64,000 nucleotides of DNA. It comes from WTGA01 sp965231865 (GTDB lineage Bacteria; Pseudomonadota; Gammaproteobacteria; Arenicellales; Poriferihabitantaceae). Made by a program: the position numbers and the translations under genes. The stretch lies in the NCBI GenBank assembly GCA_965231865.1, contig CBDDOJ010000001.1, positions 372,001 to 436,000 on the forward strand, in the 5' to 3' direction. Below are positions 51,469-60,905 of this stretch, piece by piece; the first letter of the stretch is position 1; every line of letters begins with the position of its first letter. The notes beneath the pieces were generated by a model. That model was not told the DNA's origin. It saw only the letters and a program-made list of their open reading frames with translations, and searched no databases.

Positions 51469-52764
51469 TTACCCGCAATCACGGGGGGTGATATTGTTTT
51501 CCGCGGCAAAAGCAGCCGAATCTTCCGCAATCAGGGCATCCACCACTTCGCGGTCGGCACCGGCAAAACCGGTAATCAGCGACCAGGACTGTGCGCTCGC
51601 ATCCCATTGCTGGATCGCCCCCAGTCCGGGGCCACCATGATTGGCACAGCTGACACTGATTTCAGGGCCAAAGTTTTCCAGCCCCAGTTCGGTCATCCGT
51701 GCCTGATCAATCTGCAGGGCTTCCATCCCATCGCGCATCTGTTCCGCGTTGATGTCGCCAACCCCATGGATTTCCTGGGCCGTGCGGGCGGCTTCCACTG
51801 CCAGGACCGCGGCATACATGCCCCGGTTATACAGAACGGTACCCAGATACGATCCATCGCCAGCGGCTTTTCCGGGATCGACGACATGTTTTTTCAGGTC
51901 ATCGTAGATGGCAAAATCACTGCCGACGCCATGGAACGCAATGGCCTTGTATCCATGGGCCCCTTCCCCGGCGGGCAATACATCATTTTCAGACGCCGAC
52001 CACCAGACTCCAATGAATTGGTCCATGGGATAGCGGATATTGGCCGCTTCCTGGATCGCCACCTGGTTCATGACGCCCCACCCCCACATCAGGACATAAT
52101 CGGGCCGTTCCTGGCGAATACGCAGCCATTGGGATTTCTGTTCCTGGCCGGGATGATCCACCGCGAGCAGGGTCAGGGTATACCCATGTTTCTTGGCCAG
52201 CTCTTCCAGGGTCCGGATGGGCTCTTTGCCGTACGCCGAATTGTGGTAAACAAGGGCAATGGATTTCCCTTCAAGATTGCCCCCTTCCTGGTCTGCAACA
52301 TGGTTGATGATAATGGAAGCCGCATCCCAGTACGTGCCGGGATAGTTGAAGATATGGCTGAAAACGGCCCCGTTGGCGGCGGAGGTCCGCCCGTAACCCA
52401 TGGAATGAAGCGGGATGCCGTCTGCCGTGACCTTGGGGATCAACTGGTAGGTGATTCCCGTGGAAAGCGGCTGGTAGACCAGCGGTCCTTCCCCTTTGGT
52501 GGATTCATAGCACTCCACTCCTTTCTCGGTATTGTATCCGGTTTCGCACTCGATAAACCGGATGGGAACCCCGCCAATCCCGCCATCCCGCTCGTTCAAA
52601 AGGGTAAAGTAGTCCGCATAACCATCCGCAAACGGGATGCCATTGGGTGCGTAGGGGCCCGTCCGATAGCTCAGCGACGGGAACACCAGGTCCGCCGAAA
52701 CGGCCCCGGTACCCAACGTCATCACCATGGCGATGACTGCCGCAACAAATTTCGTTTTTTTCAT
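51469..52764 (-). CDS. periplasmic binding protein of the Liv-type importer
   Basis: A 431-residue type I periplasmic binding protein (LivK-like). Residues 1-24 are the signal peptide (MKKTKFVAAVIAMVMTLGTG, cut near VSA-D). Mature parts such as GGIGGVPIRFIECETGYNTE and a YHNSAYGKEP stretch fit the family. It is larger than LivJ/LivK (about 345 residues), as in the Liv-type systems for aromatic or other carboxylic acids. The ligand is not evident. Cys pairs (C113-ish region ECETG, VECYES) may form a disulfide. Confidence 0.82.
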   Translation of the reverse strand: MKKTKFVAAVIAMVMTLGTGAVSADLVFPSLSYRTGPYAPNGIPFADGYADYFTLLNERDGGIGGVPIRFIECETGYNTEKGVECYESTKGEGPLVYQPLSTGITYQLIPKVTADGIPLHSMGYGRTSAANGAVFSHIFNYPGTYWDAASIIINHVADQEGGNLEGKSIALVYHNSAYGKEPIRTLEELAKKHGYTLTLLAVDHPGQEQKSQWLRIRQERPDYVLMWGWGVMNQVAIQEAANIRYPMDQFIGVWWSASENDVLPAGEGAHGYKAIAFHGVGSDFAIYDDLKKHVVDPGKAAGDGSYLGTVLYNRGMYAAVLAVEAARTAQEIHGVGDINAEQMRDGMEALQIDQARMTELGLENFGPEISVSCANHGGPGLGAIQQWDASAQSWSLITGFAGADREVVDALIAEDSAAFAAENNITPRDCG

Positions 52765-52818
52765 CTTTTCTCCTCGAAAATAGTTAAAACCCCATAATGG
52801 GGATGGATATTGGCCTTC

Positions 52819-53895
52819 CTAATGGGGAAAGGGCCAAAGTCGTAGCTTTTCTTTCGTGACCCGCCAGAGTTGTGCCAATCCATGGGGTTCCACAATCAAG
52901 AAAAACATGATCAACCCACCAATCAGTATGAAAATCAGGTGGGCTACCAGGTCCGTGGGCCAACCCAGGCCACCGACCATGATATTCTTAAACAATACGG
53001 GCATCAGGACCATAAAGGCGGCGCCGACAAAGGAACCGAATATCGAACCCAGCCCGCCAATTATAATCATGAACAACACCAGAAAGGATTTGTCGATGCC
53101 AAAGGCTTCCGTCGGCTCCACGGCACCGAGGTAGATGGTAAAAAACATGGCCCCGGAGACCCCGATATAAAAGGAACTCACCGCGAAGGCTGACAGCTTG
53201 GTTTTCAGTGGGGGCACGCCAATAATTTCAGCGGCTATGTCCATGTCCCGGATGGCCATCCATGCCCGTCCGAATCTTCCGCGGGTCAGGTTTTTTGCGA
53301 TGACCGCAAAAATCACCACAATGATAAGACAAAACAGGTACGTCGCCCAGGGAGGGGCATTCGGTCCCGAAACCGCGACCCCAAACACAAATCTCTCCGG
53401 TGCCGTAATCATGCCTGTTCCCGCATAGTTGTAGAACCAGGGCACCTTGTTGAACAGCCAGACAAGAAAAAACTGGGCAGCCAGGGTGGCGACTGCCAGG
53501 TAGAACCCCTTGATTCGAAGACTGGGCAACCCGAAGACCACGCCGACCAGCGCGGTCACGCCGCCGGCAAGGAGGATCACGACAAACAGGTTCAGTTCAG
53601 GGAAAGAAGTCATCAGCTTATAGGAGGCATAGGCCCCCACCGCCATGAAACCGCCGGTACCCAGGCTGACCTGACCGCAATACCCGGTCAGGATATTGAG
53701 TCCGAGGGCAGCCATGGCCCACACCAGTACGGGTACCAGAACGGATTTTTCCCAGTAGTCGTTGATGATGAAGGGAACCACCAGAAAGGCAAAGGAACAG
53801 ACCAGTATGACAAACCATTTATCCAGGGCAATGGGAAACATCTGCTGGTCCCCGTGATAGGAGGTCTTGAAATCACCTGATTCTCTGTAAATCAT
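52819..53895 (-). CDS. Liv-type ABC importer permease (LivM)
   Basis: A 358-residue membrane protein with about nine hydrophobic segments. Features are LGLNILTGYCGQVSLGTGGFMAVGAYAS, typical of LivM/LivH (NxLxGxxGxxSLGxxxFxxxGAY), and MAIRDMDIAAEIIGVPPLKTKLSAFAVSSFYIGVSGA, the EAA-like loop. It partners LivH just upstream (9-base gap). Between it and the binding protein is a 54-base spacer. Confidence 0.88.
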   Translation of the reverse strand: MIYRESGDFKTSYHGDQQMFPIALDKWFVILVCSFAFLVVPFIINDYWEKSVLVPVLVWAMAALGLNILTGYCGQVSLGTGGFMAVGAYASYKLMTSFPELNLFVVILLAGGVTALVGVVFGLPSLRIKGFYLAVATLAAQFFLVWLFNKVPWFYNYAGTGMITAPERFVFGVAVSGPNAPPWATYLFCLIIVVIFAVIAKNLTRGRFGRAWMAIRDMDIAAEIIGVPPLKTKLSAFAVSSFYIGVSGAMFFTIYLGAVEPTEAFGIDKSFLVLFMIIIGGLGSIFGSFVGAAFMVLMPVLFKNIMVGGLGWPTDLVAHLIFILIGGLIMFFLIVEPHGLAQLWRVTKEKLRLWPFPH

Positions 53896-53904
53896 GTTGA
53901 TTCG

Positions 53905-54906
53905 CTATACTCTTTCTATAATTTTTTCACCGAACAGGCCCTGGGGTCGATACATGAGAAACACCAGTGCAAGCACGTAGGCAAACCAGTTTTCCGTGGC
54001 GCCTCCCACCATGGGACCAATCCAGTACTCGAACAGCTTTTCTCCCACTCCAATAATCAACCCGCCGATGATGGCACCGGGGATGGAAGTGAAGCCGCCG
54101 AGGATCAGGACCGGCAGGGCCTTCAGGGCAATCAGGGACAGTGAAAACTGCACCCCGGACTTGGACCCCCACATGATTCCCGCCACCAGTGCGACAAATC
54201 CGGCAATGGACCAGACGATCACCCAGATTGTTCTCAGGGAAATGCCAACCGTGAGAGCAGCCTGATGATCATCCGCAACCGCTCTCAATGCCCGGCCGGT
54301 TTTGGTGAACTGGGAAAACAGGGTCAGTATGACAACCAGAATGACCGCAATCACCGTCGCCCAGACATCCAGCACATCAATGTACATGCCATAATATTTG
54401 GACCCTTCGGAGGCCCAGGTGCGGGTCACATCCTCCCACCAGAAAGACCCCCCCGACGGGATCCCGACATCCAGCGACTTGATGTTGGCGCCCCACATAA
54501 GGTCGCCAAAACCCTCCATGAAAAATGCCAGGCCAATGGTGGCCATGAACAGGATAATCGGGGCCTGGTTGATCAGGTGCTGCAGCACCAGCTTCTCCAC
54601 CAGATACGCGAAGATCATCATCACCAGGATGGTCAGCACAATCGCCAGGAAACTGTTCATGCCCGAACCCCAGTGGTGGTATTCCGTCCCGAACATGCTG
54701 TTGATCAGGTGGGCGAACGGAACCTGTCCGGTTTGAAACCCCACCAGGGTCAGCGCGGCAAACAAAGCCATCACACCCTGGGCATAATTGAAAATTCCCG
54801 AGGCCTTGAAGATCAGTACAAACCCCAGGGCAACCAGCGAATACATCACCCCGGCCATGAGACCGTTGAGAATCACTTCAATGGTGTTGAGTATGACCGG
54901 ACTCAC
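53905..54906 (-). CDS. Liv-type ABC importer permease (LivH)
   Basis: A 333-residue membrane protein of the LivH type, with GLMAGVMYSLVALGFVLIFKASGIFNYAQGVMAL at the N-terminus (family GL..G..YAL.A.G..L.FG....N.A.G) and RALRAVADDHQAALTVGISLRTIW, the cytoplasmic EAA-like loop. It forms the membrane channel with LivM. A periplasmic insert of about 40 residues (FGTEYHHWGSGMN, and SGGSFWWEDVTRTWASEGSKYYGM) is longer than in true LivH, which fits a non-amino-acid system. Confidence 0.87.
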   Translation of the reverse strand: MSPVILNTIEVILNGLMAGVMYSLVALGFVLIFKASGIFNYAQGVMALFAALTLVGFQTGQVPFAHLINSMFGTEYHHWGSGMNSFLAIVLTILVMMIFAYLVEKLVLQHLINQAPIILFMATIGLAFFMEGFGDLMWGANIKSLDVGIPSGGSFWWEDVTRTWASEGSKYYGMYIDVLDVWATVIAVILVVILTLFSQFTKTGRALRAVADDHQAALTVGISLRTIWVIVWSIAGFVALVAGIMWGSKSGVQFSLSLIALKALPVLILGGFTSIPGAIIGGLIIGVGEKLFEYWIGPMVGGATENWFAYVLALVFLMYRPQGLFGEKIIERV

Positions 54907-55006
54907 TCTTCAGTGTCCCCTGGCGCTGTGTTCCGGGATTCCACGAATTCTTTTCGGGTGGATTCTTTTCGGGTATTTTATCAAAACCGGACGACGCCTG
55001 CGCAGG

Positions 55007-55783
55007 TTACTCATGGGCGACCCCCAGGTACGCATCAATGACCCGCTGGTCGCTGCGAACTTCATCCGGTGTCCCGTCTGCCAGTTTCTTGCCATAATCC
55101 AGCACCACAACGCGATGGGAAATATCCATCACCACCCCCATGTCATGCTCGATCAAGGCGATGGTGGTGCCAAATTCGTCATTGACATCCAGAATAAACC
55201 GGCACATGTCCTCTTTCTCTTCCAGGTTCATCCCCGCCATGGGTTCATCGAGCAGCAGGAGTTTCGATTCTGCAGCCAGGGCCCTGCCCAGCTCCACGCG
55301 CTTTTGCAGACCGTACGGAAGTCGCCCGACCGGGGTTTTCCGGATGGACTGTATCTTGAGGAAATCGATGATCTCCTCGACCTTTTCACGGTGTTCCATT
55401 TCTTCCCGCTCTGCCGGGCCTTTCCAGAGCCCCTGCCAGAACATGTTGCGTTTCATGTTGATCAGTCTTCCTGACATGAGGTTGTCCAGGGTGCTCATCC
55501 CCTTGAACAGGGCGATATTCTGAAAGGTACGGGCGATTCCCAGTCGTGCCACCTCATGGGAATGCATCGGGCCGCGCAACCGGCCATCAAACCATACCTC
55601 CCCTTCCTGAGGGTGGTAAAATCCGTTGATCACATTCAGCATCGAGCTTTTACCGGCTCCATTGGGGCCTATGATGGCCCGGATTTCCCCTTTCAGTATA
55701 TCGAAACTGATGTCCCGCAATGCCTTCACCCCTCCGAACGACAGCGAAATGTTTTTCACTTCCAGTAAGGGTTCGAGGGACAT
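55007..55783 (-). CDS. Liv-type ABC importer ATPase (LivG)
   Basis: A 258-residue LivG-type ATPase. Walker A GPNGAGKSS (about 36-44), signature LPYGLQKRVELGRAL, Walker B LLLLDEPMAGMN and the switch His in LIEHDMGVV. It forms the ATPase pair with LivF. It follows the FadD-like gene by 45 bases; the 100 bases before livH look non-coding. Encoding LivG and FadD-like ligase together on one message is a repeated arrangement in proteobacteria. Confidence 0.88.
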   Translation of the reverse strand: MSLEPLLEVKNISLSFGGVKALRDISFDILKGEIRAIIGPNGAGKSSMLNVINGFYHPQEGEVWFDGRLRGPMHSHEVARLGIARTFQNIALFKGMSTLDNLMSGRLINMKRNMFWQGLWKGPAEREEMEHREKVEEIIDFLKIQSIRKTPVGRLPYGLQKRVELGRALAAESKLLLLDEPMAGMNLEEKEDMCRFILDVNDEFGTTIALIEHDMGVVMDISHRVVVLDYGKKLADGTPDEVRSDQRVIDAYLGVAHE

Positions 55784-55828
55784 TGGCTGGGGACTCAGGC
55801 AGGATTGGACTGGCAGGGATGGACTGGA

Positions 55829-57799
55829 TTAACTCGCCTTTTTCAACGGAGGAAACACGGTGGCCTGCATAATGCGCAAATCCGCTTCGATGGTTCCCTT
55901 TCTTCCGTCTTCAAAAGTCACTTCTGTGGCAATATGGCAGGAATCGGCATCACAATACAATGCATCAATCAGTTCCCGGTACTTCTCGGCGATAATTCTG
56001 CGGCGAACCTTTCTCGTTCTCGTCAACTCGCCGTCATCGGCATCCAGTTCCTTGTGCAGAATCAGGAATTTCCGGATCTGTGAACCGGACAGTTTCAGGT
56101 CCGCCGCCAGGTCCTGGTTCACCTGTATGATGTTTTTCAGGATCATGTCGTACACGGACGGGTGTCCTGCGAGTTCCTGATAACTGGCATAGGGCAAATT
56201 GTTGCGCTCTGCCCAGTTCCCCACGGCATCCAGATCAATATTCACCATGACCGACACATATTCCCGGTTCGAGCCAAAGGCCACCACCTCCTGGACCTGC
56301 GGGAAAAATTTCAGTTTGTTCTCAATATACTTGGGTGCAAACAACGCGCCATCCTGCAACTTGCCGACATCCTTGGCGCGGTCAATAATCTTCAGGTGTC
56401 CATTGCCATCGAAATAACCCGCGTCCCCCGTCATCACCCAACCCTCGGCATTCTTGGTCTCACGGGTGGCTTCTTCATTTTTGTAGTAGCACTGAAACAC
56501 GCCGGGACTGCGGTACACCACCTCGCCATCCTCCGTAACCCTTACCTCGACTCCCGGGGAAGGCACCCCCACGGTGTCCGCATACACCTCACCGTCGGGC
56601 TGGGCGGTCACAAAGACGGCGGCTTCCGTTTGCCCGTACAACTGCTTGATATTGATGCCCAGGGAACGGAAGAAGTCGAATATTTCCGGTCCAATGGCTT
56701 CCCCCGCCGTATACGCAACCCGAATCCGGCTGAACCCCATGGTATTCTTCAGCGGCCCATAAATCAGCAGGCCGCCTATCCTGTACATCCACCGGTCCCT
56801 GAACGAAACCGGGTCTCCATTCAATATCGCAATCCCGGTCTTTTTCGCCACCGCCATGAACCGGTGAAACAGGCTGCGCTTGAGCCCCCCCGCATCCTCC
56901 ATTCGAATCATGACCGCAGTCAACAGGTTTTCGAATATTCTCGGGGGCGCAAAGTAAAAGGTGGGGCCGATCTCCCGCAAATCGTTGGCCACCGTCGCAT
57001 CGCTTTCCGGGCAATTGATGCAGAAACCCGTCACATAGGCCTGGCCATAGGAAAAAATATGATCCCCGACCCATGCCAGCGGCAGATAGGAAAGCACCTC
57101 CTCCTTTTCCGTGAGACGGTCCTGCCTGGCGCTGTTTATGGAAGTAATCAACACATTGTCGTTGGTCAGCACAACCCCTTTTGGATTACCGGTTGTACCG
57201 GATGTATACAGGAAAATGCCGATATCCGATCCACTCCCCCGGGAAATTTCCCCTGGCAGGAACTCAGGGTTGTGCCGGGCATGTTCACGTCCTGCGGCCT
57301 GAACATCCTGAAAATCGTGCAGGCCGTCTGTGGGGTAGTCGCGCAATCCCCGGGTGTCATCGTAGATCACATGCCGGATCGTTTCATTGTCCGCCCGGAT
57401 TTCCAGTATCTTGTCCACCTGCTCCTGGTCTTCAGCCAATACAAATGCGACCCCGGCATGCTCCAGCACATACCGCATTTCCGCGACCACGGAATCCGCA
57501 TAGATGGGCACGGGGATTCCCCCCAGGCACTGTGCCGCCGCCATCCCCCAATACAGCCTTGGCCGGTTGGCACCAATGATGGCCAGCTTGTCACCGTGCT
57601 GAAACCCCAGGGTGGCCAGGCCGTTGGCCAGCGCAACGATTTCCTCTTTCATTTCCTTCCAGGTCCAGGACTGCCAGATTCCCAGGTCCTTTTCACGAAT
57701 GGCCGGACGGTCAGCAAAACGCTCCGCGTTTAACAACAGGTATTTGGGAAATGTATCGGGCATCTGCCGTTTTTGCACCAGGCTCTGAATGGGGGTCAT
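55829..57799 (-). CDS. long-chain-type acyl-CoA synthetase next to Liv importer
   Basis: A 656-residue AMP-forming ligase. FLYTSGTTGNPKGVVLTNDN is the P-loop, SYLPLAWVGDHIFSYGQAY and QLYGQTEAAVFVTAQPDG the mid motifs, WVMTGDAGYFDGNGHLKIIDRAKDVGK the hinge, and TRTRKVRRRIIAEKY the C-terminal part. Length and motifs fit the long-chain/ACSBG group. Its place before livG suggests it traps an imported acid as CoA ester. The second ligase of the arm (PaaK-like) may act on the same or a related acid. Thioesterase gene upstream by 31 bases. Confidence 0.86.
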   Translation of the reverse strand: MTPIQSLVQKRQMPDTFPKYLLLNAERFADRPAIREKDLGIWQSWTWKEMKEEIVALANGLATLGFQHGDKLAIIGANRPRLYWGMAAAQCLGGIPVPIYADSVVAEMRYVLEHAGVAFVLAEDQEQVDKILEIRADNETIRHVIYDDTRGLRDYPTDGLHDFQDVQAAGREHARHNPEFLPGEISRGSGSDIGIFLYTSGTTGNPKGVVLTNDNVLITSINSARQDRLTEKEEVLSYLPLAWVGDHIFSYGQAYVTGFCINCPESDATVANDLREIGPTFYFAPPRIFENLLTAVMIRMEDAGGLKRSLFHRFMAVAKKTGIAILNGDPVSFRDRWMYRIGGLLIYGPLKNTMGFSRIRVAYTAGEAIGPEIFDFFRSLGINIKQLYGQTEAAVFVTAQPDGEVYADTVGVPSPGVEVRVTEDGEVVYRSPGVFQCYYKNEEATRETKNAEGWVMTGDAGYFDGNGHLKIIDRAKDVGKLQDGALFAPKYIENKLKFFPQVQEVVAFGSNREYVSVMVNIDLDAVGNWAERNNLPYASYQELAGHPSVYDMILKNIIQVNQDLAADLKLSGSQIRKFLILHKELDADDGELTRTRKVRRRIIAEKYRELIDALYCDADSCHIATEVTFEDGRKGTIEADLRIMQATVFPPLKKAS

Positions 57800-57830
57800 G
57801 GAATTCTAAAGCATGTCACCAAAATGTGCA

Positions 57831-58259
57831 TCAGCTATGTTGACTCAAATTCGGAGGAATGGAATACGTTGCCGTAACGTGGGCAACCGGCTCCGGCAGA
57901 CCCTCGGAAAAAAGGGAGATTTCACAAACCATCAATCTCTTCCCTGCTTTCAGCAACCGGCATTTTCCAATAATATCCCGGTCCGAAGACGGCTTTCTCA
58001 GGAAGTTGATATTCAAGCTGGTGGTCACTGCGAGGGCAACCTCCCCGGCCTTGCCAAGGATGGCCACATAGGCTGCGCAATCTGCGACGCTCATCAGCGT
58101 GGGGCCGGAGACCGTCCCGCCCGGACGCAAATGCTCATGGCCAATTTTCTGCCTCAACACCGAGGTTCCTTCTCCGATGCTTTCCACGATACAGGTATTT
58201 TGCGGAAATACCCGGGACAGGAATGCACGGGCCTGTTCAACATTCATGGGCATGTTCAT
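57831..58259 (-). CDS. PaaI-type hot-dog thioesterase
   Basis: A 142-residue hot-dog-fold protein of the PaaI thioesterase group; the active-site loop is LRPGGTVSGPTLMSVADCAAYVAI (about 45-68; HExxxGGTVSGPTLMxxAD form). Such enzymes hydrolyse stray acyl-CoA esters to free CoA. It is the first gene of the minus arm after the operator, so it is probably co-expressed with the ligases and importer. A housekeeping role relieving CoA jam is inferred. Confidence 0.8.
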   Translation of the reverse strand: MNMPMNVEQARAFLSRVFPQNTCIVESIGEGTSVLRQKIGHEHLRPGGTVSGPTLMSVADCAAYVAILGKAGEVALAVTTSLNINFLRKPSSDRDIIGKCRLLKAGKRLMVCEISLFSEGLPEPVAHVTATYSIPPNLSQHS

Positions 58260-58372
58260 GGGCGGTGTTCCTCAATCCGGGGAATGGTCTGTTATGCCTC
58301 CCCTGTGGTCATTCCACCGCGGGCCACCGCGGGGAGGTGCTCTCATACCGGTGAACGGCCCGCCAATTATAG

Positions 58373-58394
58373 TTGACGTTTACGTAAACGTCAT
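58373..58394. promoter_or_regulatory. LiuR-type operator between the thioesterase arm and liuA
   Basis: GACGTTTACGTAAACGTC at 58375-58392 is a perfect 18-base palindrome, flanked by TT at the left and AT at the right. It is the better copy of the site found between icmF and liuR. It sits in the divergent gap, about 42 bases before the liuA start and 115 bases before the thioesterase start. Confidence 0.85.
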
Positions 58395-58434
58395 GTATTT
58401 TTTCATATTCCTTGGAAACCCGGCATTGGCGGTG

Positions 58435-59598
58435 ATGAATACCTTTTCTGTACTCAATTTCCATCTTGGCGAAGAGATCGACCTGCTCGGTGATGCGGTG
58501 CACGCATTCAGCCAACAGGAGATTGCGCCTCTCGCCGATGAAATCGACCGTGGCAATGAATTCCCGGCCCCGCTGTGGCAAAAACTGGGTGCAATGGGCT
58601 TGCTGGGCATCACCGTCAGCGAGGAATTTGGCGGCACCGGCATGGGCTACCTGGCGCACATCGTCGCCATGGAGGAAATCAGCCGGGCCTCTGCATCGGT
58701 TGGCCTGAGTTATGGCGCCCATTCCAACCTGTGCGTCAACCAGATTTACCGGAACGGCACCCGGGACCAGAAATCCCGGTATTTGCCCAAACTGATCTGC
58801 GGTGAACACATCGGAGCCCTTGCCATGTCGGAACCCGGTGCCGGCTCCGATGTGGTCAGCATGGGAATGAGTGCCCGGGACAAAGGGTCCCATTTTGTTC
58901 TGAACGGAAGCAAGATGTGGATTACCAACGGACCGGACGCGGATGTGGTGGTGGTCTACGCCAAGACCGATCCGGCACTGGAATCCGGGGGCATTACCGC
59001 TTTTATCGTCGAGAAGGAATACGGCATCGAAGTGGCCCAAAAACTCGACAAGCTGGGAATGAGGGGATCGAATACCGGGGAACTGGTGTTGAAAAATGTC
59101 GAGGTTCCCAGGGAAAATGTTCTCCGTGGCGTGAATGCCGGGGTCAAGGTGCTCATGAGTGGACTCGATTTTGAGCGTGCGGTCCTGTCAGGCGGCCCGC
59201 TGGGCATCATGCGTGCCTGCATGGACGTGGTGGTTCCGTATGTGCATGAACGACGGCAATTCGGCCGACCCATTGGAGAGTTCCAGTTGATGCAGGGGAA
59301 ACTGGCGGACATGTATACGACCCTGAATGCCTGCCGGGCGTATGCCTATGCGGTGGGACGGGCCTGTGACCTCGGTGAGACCACCCGAAAAGATGCAGCC
59401 GGTGTCATTCTTTACGCCGCAGAAAAAGCAACCTGGATGGCGCTGGAAGCCATCCAGGCGTTGGGCGGAAACGGGTATATCAACGATTATCCCACCGGAA
59501 GACTGTTGCGGGATGCCAAACTGTATGAAATCGGAGCGGGCACCTCTGAAATCCGGCGCATGCTGATTGGCCGGGAACTGTTCAGTGAAAGCCTGTGA
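58435..59598 (+). CDS. liuA: isovaleryl-CoA dehydrogenase
   Basis: A 387-residue acyl-CoA dehydrogenase. The catalytic Glu is at E247 in MSGLDFERAVLSGG, the position used by isovaleryl-CoA dehydrogenases, while the YEGT Glu of other family members is replaced by YEIGAGTSEIRR near the C-terminus. ALAMSEPGAGSDV and MWITNGPDADV form the flavin and substrate region. It oxidises isovaleryl-CoA to 3-methylcrotonyl-CoA. ATG 58435 matches the usual start (LNFHLGEEIDLL); ATG 58393 adds 14 hydrophobic residues and touches the operator. Downstream genes are on the same strand. Confidence 0.92.
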   Translation: MNTFSVLNFHLGEEIDLLGDAVHAFSQQEIAPLADEIDRGNEFPAPLWQKLGAMGLLGITVSEEFGGTGMGYLAHIVAMEEISRASASVGLSYGAHSNLCVNQIYRNGTRDQKSRYLPKLICGEHIGALAMSEPGAGSDVVSMGMSARDKGSHFVLNGSKMWITNGPDADVVVVYAKTDPALESGGITAFIVEKEYGIEVAQKLDKLGMRGSNTGELVLKNVEVPRENVLRGVNAGVKVLMSGLDFERAVLSGGPLGIMRACMDVVVPYVHERRQFGRPIGEFQLMQGKLADMYTTLNACRAYAYAVGRACDLGETTRKDAAGVILYAAEKATWMALEAIQALGGNGYINDYPTGRLLRDAKLYEIGAGTSEIRRMLIGRELFSESL

Positions 59599-59672
59599 GA
59601 ACCCCCAAAACCTCCCTGGCCCCGGAACCTGCCCAAAAAGCCGGGCGGGAAACCGGTTCCTGATCCCGGACC

Positions 59673-60881
59673 ATGACGTCGAAGGCGCATTGCATGCCGG
59701 ATGATCCCATCGTAATCGCGTCCATTGCCAGGACTCCCCTGGGCAGTTTCCAGGGTTGTTTCCGCGGGCTGGCGGCCCATGAACTGGGGGCCCGGGCGAT
59801 CCGGGCTGCGGTGGACCGTGCGCAAATCCACCCCGACGAGATTGATGAGGCGATACTGGGAAATGTATTGTCCGCCGGCCAGGGACAGGCCCCTGCCCGT
59901 CAGGCCGTACTCGGGGCAGGCCTGCCGCTGTCCACCCACTGCACCACCGTCAACAAGATGTGCGGATCCGGAATGAAGGCAGCCATGCTTGCCCATGACC
60001 TGCTGCTCGCAGGGGGCAACCAGGTCATGGTGGCCGGAGGGATGGAAAGCATGACCAATGCCCCGTACCTGTTGCTGAAGACCCGGTCCGGACAGCGCAT
60101 GGGGCATGGACATCTGATGGACCACATGTTTCTCGATGGCCTGGAAGATGCGTACGAGAAAGGCGCATTAATGGGCACATTCGCAGAATCCTGTGCACAA
60201 CGCTACGGCTTTACCCGACAGGCCCAGGACGAATTTGCCATCACCTCCCTGACCCGTGCACAAAATGCCAGCAATAACGGGGGGTTTGATGCCGAGGTGG
60301 TCCCGGTGGTGGTCCGGGGAAAAAAGGAAGAGACCATCATTGAAAAGGACGAACAGCCATTCAAGGCGCAAATCGAAAAAATACCCCATCTGAAACCGGC
60401 CTTCAAAAAAAACGGGACCGTGACCGCCGCAAATTCCAGTTCCATCTCCGATGGGGCAGCCGCCATGGTGCTGATGCGGCAGTCCACCGCAAGAAGCCGG
60501 GGGATTCAACCCAGGGCAGTCATCCTTGGACACAGCACCCATGCCCAGGAACCCGGCTGGTTTACCACCGCTCCCGTGGGAGCCATTGAAAAATTACTGG
60601 CATCGATCGGCTGGAAAACGGACGATGTGGACCTGTTCGAAGTCAACGAGGCCTTTGCCGTCGTCACCATGGCAGCTATGCGTGAACACCACATCGAACA
60701 TTCAAGAATCAATATTCACGGAGGCGCCTGTGCACTGGGGCACCCCATCGGCGCCTCGGGTGCACGCATCGTGGTGACTCTCCTGTCCGCACTGGAGCGC
60801 AGGAACCTGAAACGCGGCCTGGCATCCCTTTGTATCGGTGGCGGCGAGGCAACGGCCATGGCCATCGAACGGTATCCATGA
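59673..60881 (+). CDS. acetyl-CoA C-acetyltransferase (thiolase)
   Basis: A 402-residue thiolase. The acyl-accepting Cys is in NKMCGSGMKA (near residue 98), the His in NEAFAVVTM and the second Cys/His in GGACALGHPIGASGARI. VAGGMESMTNAPYLL is another family motif. It cleaves acetoacetyl-CoA or a related 3-oxoacyl-CoA, fitting the end of leucine breakdown through acetoacetate. The start may be ATG 59673 or 59694. It lies between liuA and liuB, the usual place for such a gene in many liu clusters. Confidence 0.9.
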   Translation: MTSKAHCMPDDPIVIASIARTPLGSFQGCFRGLAAHELGARAIRAAVDRAQIHPDEIDEAILGNVLSAGQGQAPARQAVLGAGLPLSTHCTTVNKMCGSGMKAAMLAHDLLLAGGNQVMVAGGMESMTNAPYLLLKTRSGQRMGHGHLMDHMFLDGLEDAYEKGALMGTFAESCAQRYGFTRQAQDEFAITSLTRAQNASNNGGFDAEVVPVVVRGKKEETIIEKDEQPFKAQIEKIPHLKPAFKKNGTVTAANSSSISDGAAAMVLMRQSTARSRGIQPRAVILGHSTHAQEPGWFTTAPVGAIEKLLASIGWKTDDVDLFEVNEAFAVVTMAAMREHHIEHSRINIHGGACALGHPIGASGARIVVTLLSALERRNLKRGLASLCIGGGEATAMAIERYP

Positions 60882-60905
60882 CCATCCAACGAGGACCCCT
60901 GCACA

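Noticed and set aside
39001..57210. Nearly identical 30-base stretches in two AMP-forming ligases (about 39001-39030 and 57180-57210)
   Set aside because: Both encode the conserved TSGTTGNPKG core; with the strong codon bias here, matching DNA is expected and need not mean recombination.
56162..57733. 523-codon frame antisense to the FadD-like ligase
   Set aside because: Shadow of the ligase gene, whose P-loop and hinge motifs are unambiguous.
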